A stretch of 64,000 bases of DNA from Burkholderia sp. SRS-W-2-2016 (GCF_001931485.1 NZ_MSDV01000046.1:248001-312000), one strand, 5' to 3'; positions 53,062 to 63,353 are shown, counted from the stretch's first letter. Numbers and translations are program-made. The notes: a model not told the origin generated them from the sequence alone.

Positions 53062-54182
53062 TGCTTTCCTTCTGGGCTCACGCCCGCCATCGAACCCGCA
53101 CCCGCCACCGTCGCGCAGATCTGCGCGACCTGTTCGGTGGCATCCGGTTTCGCGAGCGAGCGCGAACGCTCCGCCATGGACGCGAGACTGTCCCGCGTCT
53201 GGCTGCGCAACCAGTCGGCGAGTTTTTCCGCCGACAGATCGCGTTGTTGCACGACCAGCGCCGCGCCGTTGTCGGCGAGAAACGCTGCATTGGTGGTCTG
53301 GTGATCGTCGACCGCGTATGGGAACGGCACGAACAGCGCGGCGACGCCGACCGCCGAAATCTCCGACACCGTCATCGCGCCCGAGCGGCAGATCACCAGA
53401 TCGGCCTGCTCGTACGCGCTCGTCATGTCGTCGATGAACGGCACCAGCGTCACGTCCGCGCCGGCCTGCAAGCCGGCTGCCGCGTAGTTCTCGCGCAGCG
53501 CGTCGATATGCCTGGCGCCCGCCTGATGCACGATGCGCGGCCGTTCGCTGGCGCCGAGCAGCGCGACCGCGCGCGGCACCACTTCGTTGAGCGCCGCGGC
53601 GCCGAGACTGCCGCCGACCACCAGCACGTTCAGCGGACCGCTGCGCTGCGCGTAGCGTGCTTTGGGTGCATTCGCGCGCGCAAGTTCCTCGCGAATCGGA
53701 TTGCCGGTCCACTCGCCGCGCGGCAACGCATTCGGAAACGCGACCAGCACGCGCTTCGCGAGTTTCGCGAGCACCTTGTTGGCGAGACCGGCGATCGAAT
53801 TCTGTTCGTGCAGCACCAGCGGCCGGCCGCTCAGCGCGGTCATCAGACCCGCCGGGAACGTGATGTAGCCGCCCATGCCGAGCACCACGTCGGGCTTCAC
53901 GCGGCGCAGCACCGAAAAGCTCTGCGTGCATGCGCGCAGCAGATTGACCGGCAGCATCAGCTTGGTCTTGATGCCCTTGCCGCGCACGCCGCCGAAGCGC
54001 ACGTATTCCATCGGAATGCCGTGTTTCGGCACCAGCGTCGCTTCCATCCCCGCCGGGTTGCCGAGCCACACGACGTTCCAGCCCCACGCCTGCATCAGAT
54101 GCGCGACCGCGAGCCCGGGGAACACGTGTCCTCCGGTGCCGCCGGCCATCACCATCAGCGTGCGTTGCCGCGCGAGGGTCAT
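53058..54182 (-). CDS. murG: Lipid II synthase (UDP-GlcNAc transferase) MurG
   Basis: A 374-residue GT28 glycosyltransferase on the inner face of the membrane, converting lipid I to lipid II. MVMAGGTGGHVFPGLAVA is G loop 1 near the N-terminus, NVLVVGGSLGAAALNEVVP is the second loop, and VICRSGAMTVSEISAVGVA near residue 262 binds the donor. Both ends overlap neighbours by ATGA. Confidence 0.97.
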   Translation of the reverse strand: MTLARQRTLMVMAGGTGGHVFPGLAVAHLMQAWGWNVVWLGNPAGMEATLVPKHGIPMEYVRFGGVRGKGIKTKLMLPVNLLRACTQSFSVLRRVKPDVVLGMGGYITFPAGLMTALSGRPLVLHEQNSIAGLANKVLAKLAKRVLVAFPNALPRGEWTGNPIREELARANAPKARYAQRSGPLNVLVVGGSLGAAALNEVVPRAVALLGASERPRIVHQAGARHIDALRENYAAAGLQAGADVTLVPFIDDMTSAYEQADLVICRSGAMTVSEISAVGVAALFVPFPYAVDDHQTTNAAFLADNGAALVVQQRDLSAEKLADWLRSQTRDSLASMAERSRSLAKPDATEQVAQICATVAGAGSMAGVSPEGKQ

Positions 54183-55438
54183 ACTTTCCCTCCGCGCATC
54201 AATACCCGGTTCTCATAGTCGACCCGCATCAACACCGCGATCGCCACGCAGTTCAGCACGATGCCCGAGCCGCCGTAACTGACGAGCGGCAAGGTCAGAC
54301 CCTTGGTCGGCAGCAGGCCGAGGTTCACGCCCATGTTGATAAAGGTCTGCGCGCCGAACCAGATGCCGACGCCCTTCGCGACCAGACCCGCGAACGTGCG
54401 ATCGAGCGCGAGCGCCTGACGGCCGATCTCGAACGAGCGGCGCACGATCCAGTAGAACATCAGGATCACGACCAGCACGCCGACGAAACCGAGTTCCTCG
54501 CCGATCACCGCGAGGATGAAGTCGGTATGCGCTTCCGGCAGATAGTTGAGCTTCTCGACGCTGCCGCCCAGGCCGACGCCGAACCACTCGCCGCGCCCGA
54601 ACGCGATCAGCGAGTGCGTCAGCTGATACGCCTTGCCCTGCGCGTAGCGGTCGTCCCACGGATCGAGGTACGCGAAGATCCGTTCGCGCCGCCACGGCGA
54701 CGCCCACACCAGCAGCGTGAAAGTGCCCACCGCGGTCGCCACCAGGCCGCCGAACAGCTTGCCGTTCACGCCGCCGAGGAACAGCACGCCCATCGCGATC
54801 GCCGCGATCACCATGAACGCGCCCATGTCCGGTTCGAGCAGCAGCAGCATGCCGACGAGGCCCACCGCGACGGCCATCGGAAGAAAGCCCTTCGCGAAGC
54901 TGTGCATGTATTCCTGCTTGCGCACCGTGTAGTTCGCCGCGTAGATCGTCACCGCGAGCTTCATGATTTCCGACGGCTGCATGTTCGTGATGCCGAGCGG
55001 AATCCAGCGGCGCGCGCCGTTCACGCCCTTGCCGACGTGCGGAATCAGCACGATCACGAGCGCGACCAGCGAAATCAGAAAGAGCTTCGGCGCGTACTTG
55101 TCCCACGTCGAAATCGGCACGCGGAACGCGACGACGCCGATCACCGAACCCATCACGACGAAGATGATCTGGCGCACGAGGAACGCCCAGTCGCGGTACG
55201 ACGAATACTTCGGCGAATCGGGCATCGCGATCGACGCCGAATACACCATCACGACGCCGAGCCCGAGCAGCGCGACGACCACCCACAGCAGCGAGTGGTC
55301 GTAGTCGAGCATGCGCGAGCGCAGCGGCCGCACGCCGTTGACCGCGCTCGCCAGACCGCTGCCGCCGCCGCGCGTGGAGCGCGTCGCGCCGCCGTTGCCG
55401 GCGGCTTCGCGTGAGCCGAAACGTTCCGACCAGCTCAT
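54179..55438 (-). CDS. ftsW: Septal peptidoglycan glycosyltransferase FtsW
   Basis: A 419-residue SEDS protein with about ten membrane helices, polymerising lipid II at the septum together with FtsI. Typical strings are LGLGVVMVYSAS near residue 60, NGARRWIPLG with QPSEIMKLA near residue 150, AHTDFILAVIGEELGF near 300 (catalytic Asp region) and PTKGLTLPLVSYGGSG near 380. The N-terminal 45 residues are cytoplasmic and Gly/Arg-rich. ATG 55438 overlaps the murD stop. Confidence 0.97.
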   Translation of the reverse strand: MSWSERFGSREAAGNGGATRSTRGGGSGLASAVNGVRPLRSRMLDYDHSLLWVVVALLGLGVVMVYSASIAMPDSPKYSSYRDWAFLVRQIIFVVMGSVIGVVAFRVPISTWDKYAPKLFLISLVALVIVLIPHVGKGVNGARRWIPLGITNMQPSEIMKLAVTIYAANYTVRKQEYMHSFAKGFLPMAVAVGLVGMLLLLEPDMGAFMVIAAIAMGVLFLGGVNGKLFGGLVATAVGTFTLLVWASPWRRERIFAYLDPWDDRYAQGKAYQLTHSLIAFGRGEWFGVGLGGSVEKLNYLPEAHTDFILAVIGEELGFVGVLVVILMFYWIVRRSFEIGRQALALDRTFAGLVAKGVGIWFGAQTFINMGVNLGLLPTKGLTLPLVSYGGSGIVLNCVAIAVLMRVDYENRVLMRGGKV

Positions 55439-56946
55439 ATCATCGTCCCCCGTTCGGCCGCGATTTCTTCGACCGTGTCGCGGAAAACCGCCGCACGGTG
55501 CGCGTAACCCTTGAACATGTCGAAGCTCGCGCACGCGGGCGACAGCAGCACCGCGTCGCCCGGCTGCGCGAGCGCGGTGGCCGCGCGCGTCGCTTCTTCG
55601 AGCGTCGCGTGATCGGTCATTGCGATGCCGGTGTGTTCGAGCGCCGCGCGAATCTGCGGCGCGTCGCGGCCGATCAGCATCACCGCCCGGCACCAGCGCA
55701 TCACCGGCGCGGCGAGCGGTTCGAACGCCTGGCCCTTGCCGTCGCCGCCGGCGATCAGCACGATGCGCTGCGCGAGACCGTCGAGCGCGGCAACCGTCGC
55801 GCCGACGTTGGTGCCCTTGCTGTCGTCCACGTAATCGATCCCGTCGATCGATGCAATCAGTTCCACCCTGTGCGGCTCGCCGCGATACTCGCGCAGACCG
55901 TGCAGCAGCGGCGCGCCGGGCAGGCCGACCGCGCGCGCGAGCGCATACGCGGCCAGCGCGTTAGCGGCGTTGTGCAGGCCGCGAATCCGCAGTGCGTCGG
56001 CGGGCATCAGGCGCTTGAGCGCGATATCCGGCGTCGCCGCCACTTCGTTCTTGCGACGCCGCTTCGGCGCCGGTTCGTCGCTCGCGTCGCGGTCGTGCGC
56101 GACCGCCAGCCAGACGATCCCGTTGTCGCGCAGCAGACCGTAGTCGCCCACGTTATGCGGCTCGGTCACGCCGAACGTGACGACCTCGGCCTCGCCGGCC
56201 GCGTCCGCCAGCGACATCACGCGGGCGTCGTCGCGATTGAGCACGCGCACGGTCTGTGTACCGAAGATGCGGCCCTTCGCGGCAGCGTATGCATCGAGGC
56301 CGCCGTGCCAGTCGAGGTGATCCTGCGTGATGTTCAGCACCGCCGCCGCATCCGGCGTAAACGTGTGCGAGGTCTCCAGCTGGAAGCTCGACAGTTCAAG
56401 CACCCACACGTCGGGCAGCGCGGTCTGGTCGATCGCATCGCTGAGCTTGTCGAGCAGCGACGGGCTGATGTTGCCCGCCACCGCGACCTTCTTGCCCGCG
56501 CGTTCGCACAACAAGCCAGTCAGGCTCGTGGTGGTGGTCTTGCCGTTGGTGCCGGTGATCGCGATCACCTTCGGCGCGTAGCCCGACTCACCGAGCGTGC
56601 GCAGCGCCTGCTGGAACAGTTCGAGTTCGCCCCACACCGCAATGCCCTGCTCGCGCGCGGCGCTGATCAGCGGCAGCAGATCGGCGGCGAGCGGCGACAG
56701 CCCCGGGCTGATCGCGACCAGTTCGACACCTTCGAGCAGCGCCGGCGAAAACGGGCCGCCGACGAACTCGGCGTCGACCCGATGTGCTTCGAGCGCCGAC
56801 AGGTTCGGCGGCACCTCGCGCGTATCGGCCACTCGCAGCCGACAGCCGTGCCGCGCGCACCAGCGCGCCATCGCGAGACCGGATTCACCCAGTCCCAGCA
56901 CGAGCACCATCGGCTTTTGCCGATCCCGAAACTTCTCGCCGAACAT
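55435..56946 (-). CDS. murD: UDP-N-acetylmuramoyl-L-alanine--D-glutamate ligase
   Basis: A 503-residue Mur ligase. MVLVLGLGESGLAMARW opens the UDP-binding domain, GTNGKTTTTSLTGLL near residue 140 is the ATP loop, and LELSSFQLETSHTF with NITQDHLDWHGG form the centre. It is longer than E. coli MurD (438), partly because of a charged insert near residue 300 (DEPAPKRRRKNEVAATPD). The neighbours are ftsW (overlap) and mraY (30-bp gap). Confidence 0.97.
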   Translation of the reverse strand: MFGEKFRDRQKPMVLVLGLGESGLAMARWCARHGCRLRVADTREVPPNLSALEAHRVDAEFVGGPFSPALLEGVELVAISPGLSPLAADLLPLISAAREQGIAVWGELELFQQALRTLGESGYAPKVIAITGTNGKTTTTSLTGLLCERAGKKVAVAGNISPSLLDKLSDAIDQTALPDVWVLELSSFQLETSHTFTPDAAAVLNITQDHLDWHGGLDAYAAAKGRIFGTQTVRVLNRDDARVMSLADAAGEAEVVTFGVTEPHNVGDYGLLRDNGIVWLAVAHDRDASDEPAPKRRRKNEVAATPDIALKRLMPADALRIRGLHNAANALAAYALARAVGLPGAPLLHGLREYRGEPHRVELIASIDGIDYVDDSKGTNVGATVAALDGLAQRIVLIAGGDGKGQAFEPLAAPVMRWCRAVMLIGRDAPQIRAALEHTGIAMTDHATLEEATRAATALAQPGDAVLLSPACASFDMFKGYAHRAAVFRDTVEEIAAERGTMI

Positions 56947-56976
56947 CGCCTTCCCTTTCTAGACTTCGCGCGCCGC

Positions 56977-58146
56977 TTAACGCAGCTTGAGTGTGGACAA
57001 ACCGAACAGACACAGCATCAACGTGATGATCCAGAACCGCACCACCACCTGGGTTTCCTTCCAGCCGGACAATTCGAAATGGTGATGCAGCGGCGCCATC
57101 TTGAAGAAGCGCCGCCCTTCGCCGTAACGGCGCTTGGTGTATTTGAACCACGTGACCTGCAGCATCACCGACAGCGTTTCGGCGACGAAAATGCCGCCCA
57201 TGATGAACAGCACGATCTCCTGGCGCACGATTACCGCGACCGTGCCGAGCGCGCCGCCGAGCGCGAGCGCGCCGACGTCGCCCATGAACATCTGCGCCGG
57301 GTGAGTGTTGAACCACAGGAACGCGAGGCCCGCGCCGCCCATCGCCGAGCAGAAGATCAGCAATTCGCCCGCGCCCGGAATGTGCGGAAACAGCAGGTAC
57401 TTCGAATAGACCGAGCTGCCCATCACGTACGCGAACACGCCGAGAGACGCGCCGACCAGCACGACCGGCATGATCACGAGGCCGTCGAGGCCGTCGGTCA
57501 GATTCACCGCGTTGCTCGCACCGACGATCACCAGATACGTGAGCACGATGAAGCCCCACACGCCGAGCGGATAGGTGATCGACTTGAAGAACGGCACCAG
57601 CAGGTCGGCGCGCGCCGGCAGCCCCATCGACAGGCCGCTGCGCACCCACGCCATGAACAGGTCGAAGACCCGCACGTTGTTCGCCTCGGACACGCTGAAC
57701 GCGAGATACACCGCCGCGAACAGGCCGATCACCGACTGCCAGAAATACTTCTCGCGCGACGACATCCCGCGCGGGTCCTTGTAGACGACCTTGCGGTAAT
57801 CGTCGACCCAGCCGATCACGCCGAAGCCGAACGTAACGAGGATCACGATCCAGATGAAGCGGTTGGTCAGGTCGGCCCACAGCAGCGTCGCAACGCCGAT
57901 GCCGAGCAGAATCAGCACGCCGCCCATGGTCGGCGTGCCGGATTTGACGAGGTGGGTTTGCGGACCATCCTTGCGGACGGCCTGGCCGACCTTCATCGCG
58001 GTCAGCTTGCGAATCACCGCCGGGCCGCAGACGAGCCCGATCAACAACGCGGTGATGGACGCCATCACCGCGCGAAACGTCAGATAACTGAACACGCGCA
58101 GGAAGGTTGCGTCATTCTGCAGCCATTGCGCCAGCGCCAGTAGCAT
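56977..58146 (-). CDS. mraY: Phospho-N-acetylmuramoyl-pentapeptide-transferase
   Basis: A 389-residue membrane enzyme with ten helices that makes lipid I from UDP-MurNAc-pentapeptide and undecaprenyl phosphate. The Asp-rich DDYRK site, NAVNLTDGLDGL and the MAPLHHHFELSGW HHH motif near residue 350 are intact. Normal place between murF and murD. Confidence 0.98.
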   Translation of the reverse strand: MLLALAQWLQNDATFLRVFSYLTFRAVMASITALLIGLVCGPAVIRKLTAMKVGQAVRKDGPQTHLVKSGTPTMGGVLILLGIGVATLLWADLTNRFIWIVILVTFGFGVIGWVDDYRKVVYKDPRGMSSREKYFWQSVIGLFAAVYLAFSVSEANNVRVFDLFMAWVRSGLSMGLPARADLLVPFFKSITYPLGVWGFIVLTYLVIVGASNAVNLTDGLDGLVIMPVVLVGASLGVFAYVMGSSVYSKYLLFPHIPGAGELLIFCSAMGGAGLAFLWFNTHPAQMFMGDVGALALGGALGTVAVIVRQEIVLFIMGGIFVAETLSVMLQVTWFKYTKRRYGEGRRFFKMAPLHHHFELSGWKETQVVVRFWIITLMLCLFGLSTLKLR

Positions 58147-58163
58147 GCTTCGGTCCTTCTATT

Positions 58164-59576
58164 TCAATGTGCGGCGGGCGTGTTGCCCGCAGCGTTGGGT
58201 TGTGGACTCGTAACGGCGTCCACCACGCGCTCCATCTGCATGAAGCGCGAGCCTTTCACGAGAAGCGTTGCTGCCGCGCCGAAGCCGGCCTGCTCGAGTT
58301 GCGCGACCAGCGCGCCGACATCGGCGAAGTGGTGCGCAGTTGTGCCGTATGCGCTGCACGCGTCGCGCGAGGCGTCGCCCAGTGCATACAGCGCGTCGAT
58401 ACCGCGCTCTTTCGCATATGCACCGATTTCGCGGTGAAACGCCGGACCGTGGTCGCCGACTTCGCCCATGTCGCCCATTACGAGCACTCGCGGCGATGCG
58501 CGCGAGGCGAGCACGTCGATTGCCGCGCGCATCGAATCGGGATTCGCGTTGTAGGTGTCGTCGATCACGGTCGCGCCGGCCAGCGTGCCGAGCGCCGCCT
58601 GCTTGACCTGCAGACGGCCCTTCACCGGGCCGAACGATTCGAGACCGCGTTTGATCGCATCGAGCGACACGCCGGCGGCCAGCGCCGCCGAGGTCGCGGC
58701 GAGCGCGTTGTGCGCGTTGTGGTCGCCGAGTACCTGCAGCGTGATGTCGAGGTGGCCTTGCGGGGTCTCGACGCTCAGATGCTTGCCGTCGAAGCGACCC
58801 GTCACCGCGGCTTCGGTCGTGCGCTCCGCGTTGTTCAGCGCGAAATCCATGATGCGGTTGCCGGTCGCGGCGACGCGCCAGATGCTCGCGTAGGCGTCGT
58901 CAGCGGGGAACACCGCCGTGCCTTCCGGCGGCAGCGCGTGAATCACGCTCGCATGTTCGAGCGCGACCGCTTCGACGGTCGCCATGAATTCCTGGTGCTC
59001 GCGCTGCGCGTTGTTGACGACGGCGACCGTCGGCTCGGCGAGCTTCGCGAGCAGTTCGGTTTCGCCCGGATGATTCATCCCGAGTTCGACCACCGCGAGC
59101 CGATGCGCGGCGTGCAGACGGAACAGCGTCAGCGGCAGACCGATGTCGTTGTTGAAATTGCCGGCGGTCGCGAGGCGCGCATCCGCGCCGACTGCCGCGG
59201 CGAAGATCGACGCGATCATTTCCTTGACCGTGGTCTTGCCGTTGCTGCCGGTCACGGCAACCAGCGGCAACTCGAACTGGCGACGCCAGCCGCGCGCGAG
59301 CGCGCCGAGCGCGACCCGCGTATCGGCGACGCGCAGCGTCGGTACAGTCCAGTTGTCCGGCGTGCGCGCCGCCAGTACGGCCGCGACGTTGCGCGCCGCG
59401 ACTTGCGGCAGGAAGTCGTGCGCGTCGAAACGATCGCCCTTGATCGCGATGAACAGATCGCCGGGGCCGGCGCTGCGGCTGTCGGTCGACACCCGTTCGA
59501 AGCGCACGCTGTCGTCGCCGACTACGGTTGCGCCCGGAATTTGCGCGGCTGCCGCGCGTAGTGAAAACATGCTCAT
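58164..59576 (-). CDS. murF: UDP-MurNAc-tripeptide--D-alanyl-D-alanine ligase
   Basis: A 470-residue Mur ligase adding D-Ala-D-Ala. The N-terminal domain holds STDSRSAGPGDLFIAIKGDRFD, the ATP loop is VTGSNGKTTVKEM near residue 113, and AGNFNNDIGLPLTL and IDDTYNANPDSM are diagnostic of MurF. Two ATGs are in frame (59576 and 59570); the first overlaps the murE stop as ATGA and is preferred. Confidence 0.97.
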   Translation of the reverse strand: MSMFSLRAAAAQIPGATVVGDDSVRFERVSTDSRSAGPGDLFIAIKGDRFDAHDFLPQVAARNVAAVLAARTPDNWTVPTLRVADTRVALGALARGWRRQFELPLVAVTGSNGKTTVKEMIASIFAAAVGADARLATAGNFNNDIGLPLTLFRLHAAHRLAVVELGMNHPGETELLAKLAEPTVAVVNNAQREHQEFMATVEAVALEHASVIHALPPEGTAVFPADDAYASIWRVAATGNRIMDFALNNAERTTEAAVTGRFDGKHLSVETPQGHLDITLQVLGDHNAHNALAATSAALAAGVSLDAIKRGLESFGPVKGRLQVKQAALGTLAGATVIDDTYNANPDSMRAAIDVLASRASPRVLVMGDMGEVGDHGPAFHREIGAYAKERGIDALYALGDASRDACSAYGTTAHHFADVGALVAQLEQAGFGAAATLLVKGSRFMQMERVVDAVTSPQPNAAGNTPAAH

Positions 59577-61141
59577 TCGCCACCTCCGCGTGCTTGCGTG
59601 GCCCGCGCGGCGAGCGCCAGACGGGCATGGTCCTGATCGGAGAAAGCGCGTTTCTTGCCCATGATTTCCTGTGTGGCTTCGTGGCCCTTGCCGGCCAGCA
59701 CGATCACGTCTTCGCGCGCGGCGCCGCGGATCGCCTGCAGGATCGCGCTCGCGCGGTCCTCGATGCGGCGCGCCTTCGACGCGTCGTGCATGCCCGCCGC
59801 GATCTGTTCGATGATCGCGAGCGGATCTTCGCTGCGCGGGTTGTCGCTGGTGACGACGAGGCCGTCCGCGAGGCGCTCGGCGATCGCGCCCATCAGCGGA
59901 CGCTTGGTCGCGTCGCGGTCGCCGCCGCAGCCGAACATGCAGATCAGTTCGCCGCCGCGCGCGGTCGCGATCGGGCGCAGTGCTTCGAGGGTCTTTTCGA
60001 GCGCGTCGGGCGTGTGCGCGTAATCGATTACAACCAGCGGTTCGTCGTTTTGCAGCCGGCCGCCGAGACGTTCCATGCGGCCGTTCACCGGCTCGAGCTT
60101 TGCGAGTTCGGCCAGCGCCGCGTCGAACTTCACGTCGGCGGCGAGCAGCGTGCCGAGCACAGCGAGCAGATTGCTGACGTTGAAGAGACCCAGCGTCTGC
60201 ACCTCGACTTCGGCGTTGCCCCAGTCCGACGTGTCCAGATGGAACGCGGTGCCGGTCGCGGTCGCGCGCACGTTCGATGCGAGCAGCCACGCGTCGGCCG
60301 GCGGCATTTGCTGCGTCTGCTGCTGCGTGCCGGCCGGCGCCGGGTCGACGCCATACGCGATCGTGCGCGCGTGGCCCTGCGTGCTCGCGAGCAGACGCCG
60401 GCCGGCGGCATCGTCGCGATTGATCACGGCCGCGCGCAGTTCCGGCCACGCGAACAGGCGCGCTTTCGCCGCTTCGTACGCGTCGAAGGTGCCGTGGTAG
60501 TCGAGGTGGTCCTGAGTCAGATTGGTGAACACCGCGATATCGAACGCGGTGCCGTTCACCCGGCCCTGATGCAGCGCATGCGACGACACTTCCATCGCCA
60601 CCGCCTTCGCGCCGGCGTCGCGCAACTGCGCGAGGCTGCGTTGCAGCTGCGGCGCATCGGGCGTCGTGAAACCGGTGTGTGCGAGCTGGCCCGGAAAGCC
60701 GCTGCCGAGCGTGCCGACAATCGCGCAGCGTGTGCCGAGCGCCGACAGCGCCGATGCGACCCACTGGCTGCACGAGGTCTTGCCGTTGGTGCCGGTGATG
60801 CCGACCGCGAGCATCGCGTCGCTCGGATCCCGATACCACGCGCTCGCGATCGTGCCGGCGAGTTCGTTCAACGCGGGCACCGGGTGTGCGACGGCCGCAT
60901 CGAGCGTGCCGTTGAAACCTTCGGGCTGCACCAACACGGCGGCCGCGCCGCGTTCGAGCGCGGTGGCGATATGCGGGCGGTTGTCCGCGCCGTCGACCGC
61001 GTACGCAAAAAAGCCGTCGCCGGCCACGAGCGTGCGGGTGTCCGCGTGCAGATGCGCGCCCGGCTGCAGGCGCGCCCGCAGCCATGCGAGGGCGTCGGCG
61101 ACCTGCCGGTGCGCTGGATGTTGCTCGCGCAGCGCGCTCAT
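59573..61141 (-). CDS. murE: UDP-MurNAc-L-alanyl-D-glutamate--meso-diaminopimelate ligase
   Basis: A 522-residue Mur ligase. HADTRTLVAGDGFFAYAV is the UDP-binding start, GITGTNGKTSCSQW near residue 115 is the ATP loop, and the substrate-choosing DNPRSEDP near residue 430 indicates meso-diaminopimelate rather than lysine. MEVSSHAL and NLTQDHLDYHG are also seen. Overlaps ftsI upstream and murF downstream by ATGA. Confidence 0.97.
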   Translation of the reverse strand: MSALREQHPAHRQVADALAWLRARLQPGAHLHADTRTLVAGDGFFAYAVDGADNRPHIATALERGAAAVLVQPEGFNGTLDAAVAHPVPALNELAGTIASAWYRDPSDAMLAVGITGTNGKTSCSQWVASALSALGTRCAIVGTLGSGFPGQLAHTGFTTPDAPQLQRSLAQLRDAGAKAVAMEVSSHALHQGRVNGTAFDIAVFTNLTQDHLDYHGTFDAYEAAKARLFAWPELRAAVINRDDAAGRRLLASTQGHARTIAYGVDPAPAGTQQQTQQMPPADAWLLASNVRATATGTAFHLDTSDWGNAEVEVQTLGLFNVSNLLAVLGTLLAADVKFDAALAELAKLEPVNGRMERLGGRLQNDEPLVVIDYAHTPDALEKTLEALRPIATARGGELICMFGCGGDRDATKRPLMGAIAERLADGLVVTSDNPRSEDPLAIIEQIAAGMHDASKARRIEDRASAILQAIRGAAREDVIVLAGKGHEATQEIMGKKRAFSDQDHARLALAARATQARGGGE

Positions 61142-63006
61142 CGCTCGACTCCTGGATGATTCTTCGTGTTGGCGGAAATGGTCATCTTTTTCACGCCGGC
61201 ATTCGGGGGCTGCTTCTTCGCCTGAGCCTGGGTGGCCGGCGCGCCGGGCGCGGCCGGCGCCGAGTCGTCGGACACCACCATCTGCTTGACCGGCATGTCC
61301 GGCGGCACGTTAAGCGCGCGCAGCGTATCGCCGACGATGCCGGAGAACACCGGGCCCGACACCTGACCGCCGAAGTGGCTGCCGGCGGTCGGTTCGTCGA
61401 CCGACACCGCGACGACGATGCGCGGATTCGGCATCGGCGCCATGCCGACGAACGACGCGCGGTATTTGGAGTGGTCGTAGCCGTGCGGACCGTGCTTGTA
61501 CGCGGTACCGCTCTTGCCGCCGACGCGATAGCCGGGCACCGCCGCATCCGGCGACGTGCCTTGCGCGGACACCACGGTTTCGAGCATCGCGCGCACCTGG
61601 CGCGCGGTGGTCGGCGAGAAGATCTGCGGGCCGGTAGCCGGCTGGTCGCCCGGCGTGTGAAAGATCGTGACCGGCATGATTTCGCCGTCGTGCGCGATCG
61701 CGGTGTACGCGCGGCCAAGCTGGAACAGCGACACCGACAGACCGTAGCCGTACGACATGGTCGCCTGCTCGATCCGGCGCCAGTTTTTCCACTGCCGCAG
61801 ACGGCCCGCCGCCGCGCCGGGGAAGCCGACCTTCGGCGCCTGACCGAGACCGATGCTCGTATACATATTCCACATCTCTTCCGGGCGCAGCTGCATCGCG
61901 ATCTTGGTCGCGCCGATGTTGCTCGACTTCTGGATCACGCCGCCGACGGTCAGCACGCCGAAGCCGGCGTCGTCGGTGATCGGCGCGCCGTCCAGCACGA
62001 AGTGGCCGTTGCCCGTATCTACCAGTGTATTCGGCGTTACGCGATGCAGGTCGAGCGCGAGCGACACCGTGAACGGCTTCATGATCGAGCCCGGTTCGAA
62101 GGTGTCGGTCAGGATGCGGTTGCGCAGCTGGTCGCCGGTCAGGTGCGAGCGGTCGTTCGGGTTGTAGGTCGGGTAATTGACGAGCGCGAGCACTTCGCCG
62201 GTGCGCACGTCGATCACCATCGCCGCGCCGGCCTTCGCCTTGAACTTCTCGACCGCCGCTTTCAGGTTCGTGTACGCGATGTACTGGATCTTGCTGTCGA
62301 TCGACAGATCGACGTCCTTACCGTTGTGCGGCACGACCTGCTCGTCCACATCCTCGATGATGTGGCCCATCCGGTCCTTGATCACGCGACGGCTGCCCGA
62401 CACGCCCGCGAGCAGCTTCTGGTCGCCGAGCTCGACGCCTTCCTGGCCCTCGTCCTCGACGTTCGTGAAGCCGATCAGGTGAGCGGTGATTTCGCCTTCC
62501 GGATAGAAGCGCTTGTATTCGTCGCGCGAGTAAATGCCGGGGATTTCCAGCGCGGTGACTTTGGCCGCGACGTCGACCGGCACCTGGCGCTTCACGTAGA
62601 CGAAGGTCTTGTCTTCCGACAGCTTCCGGCGCAGTTCCTTCTCGCTCATGCCGAGCAGCTTGCCGAGCGCGGTGAGTTTGTCCGCGCCGAGGTCGTCCGG
62701 CACCGACTCGGGAATCGCCCAGATCGCGCGCACCGGCAGACTCGTCGCGAGCACGAGGCCGTTGCGGTCGAGAATCTTGCCGCGCGTGGCCGGCAATTCG
62801 AGGCGGCGCTGATAGCGGATTTCGCCCTGCTTCAGATAGAACGCGTTACCCGGGCCCTGAATCCAGAACGCGCGCGCGGCCAGCGCGACGAACGCCATGA
62901 ACAGCAGGAACACGACGAGTTTCGAGCGCCACATCGGCAGACGGACCGAGAGGATCGGATTGGCCGAAAACGCGACGCTCTTGTGAGCCGACGACGATTT
63001 TTTCAT
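61138..63006 (-). CDS. ftsI: Septal peptidoglycan transpeptidase FtsI (PBP3)
   Basis: A 622-residue class B penicillin-binding protein. One membrane helix lies at about residues 30-50 (LVVFLLFMAFVALAARAFW). The pedestal domain includes RGKILDRNGLVLATS. Transpeptidase motifs are EPGSIMKPF (SxxK, Ser about 306), SSN (about 365) and KSGT (about 497). The tail past residue 585 is Pro/Ala/Gln-rich and probably disordered. It partners with FtsW. Confidence 0.97.
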   Translation of the reverse strand: MKKSSSAHKSVAFSANPILSVRLPMWRSKLVVFLLFMAFVALAARAFWIQGPGNAFYLKQGEIRYQRRLELPATRGKILDRNGLVLATSLPVRAIWAIPESVPDDLGADKLTALGKLLGMSEKELRRKLSEDKTFVYVKRQVPVDVAAKVTALEIPGIYSRDEYKRFYPEGEITAHLIGFTNVEDEGQEGVELGDQKLLAGVSGSRRVIKDRMGHIIEDVDEQVVPHNGKDVDLSIDSKIQYIAYTNLKAAVEKFKAKAGAAMVIDVRTGEVLALVNYPTYNPNDRSHLTGDQLRNRILTDTFEPGSIMKPFTVSLALDLHRVTPNTLVDTGNGHFVLDGAPITDDAGFGVLTVGGVIQKSSNIGATKIAMQLRPEEMWNMYTSIGLGQAPKVGFPGAAAGRLRQWKNWRRIEQATMSYGYGLSVSLFQLGRAYTAIAHDGEIMPVTIFHTPGDQPATGPQIFSPTTARQVRAMLETVVSAQGTSPDAAVPGYRVGGKSGTAYKHGPHGYDHSKYRASFVGMAPMPNPRIVVAVSVDEPTAGSHFGGQVSGPVFSGIVGDTLRALNVPPDMPVKQMVVSDDSAPAAPGAPATQAQAKKQPPNAGVKKMTISANTKNHPGVER

Positions 63007-63353
63007 CGCGCGCCTCCGCGACGGGTCGCGACCGGCGCCGAGGCCGGAGCGGAAGTCGGAATCGGCGCGTCCTGCGCCTTCGCGGCGCCCGCGTCGAGCG
63101 TCAGGTATTGGGTACGGCCGGTGGTGACCGACTGCATCTTCAGCGATGCGGTGGCGATCTGCTCGATGCGCGAGGTCTTCGACAGCGCGCTCTGCTGATA
63201 TTGAAGCTGCGAATAGTCCTGCTGCAGCTGGCGCTCCTGCGATTGGGCGCGCTGCAACTGGATAAAGATCTGACGCTGCTGATTGGTCGCGTTGACGACC
63301 GACAAGGCACAGCCCATCACAATGATCAGCAGGAAGATATTGAGGCGGTTCAT
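63003..63353 (-). CDS. ftsL: Cell division protein FtsL
   Basis: A 116-residue bitopic protein of the FtsQLB complex. The membrane helix covers residues 3-22 (RLNIFLLIIVMGCALSVV), followed by a Gln-rich coiled coil to about residue 72 and a Pro/Ala-rich periplasmic tail. Start and stop overlap rsmH and ftsI by ATGA. Confidence 0.94.
   Translation of the reverse strand: MNRLNIFLLIIVMGCALSVVNATNQQRQIFIQLQRAQSQERQLQQDYSQLQYQQSALSKTSRIEQIATASLKMQSVTTGRTQYLTLDAGAAKAQDAPIPTSAPASAPVATRRGGAR

Noticed and set aside
58164..61085. One long minus-strand frame that appears to fuse murF to an upstream 500-residue region
   Set aside because: The upstream part is murE read in the wrong frame; murE and murF each have their own start with an ATGA overlap. 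The similar apparent extension of murC into murG was rejected for the same reason.
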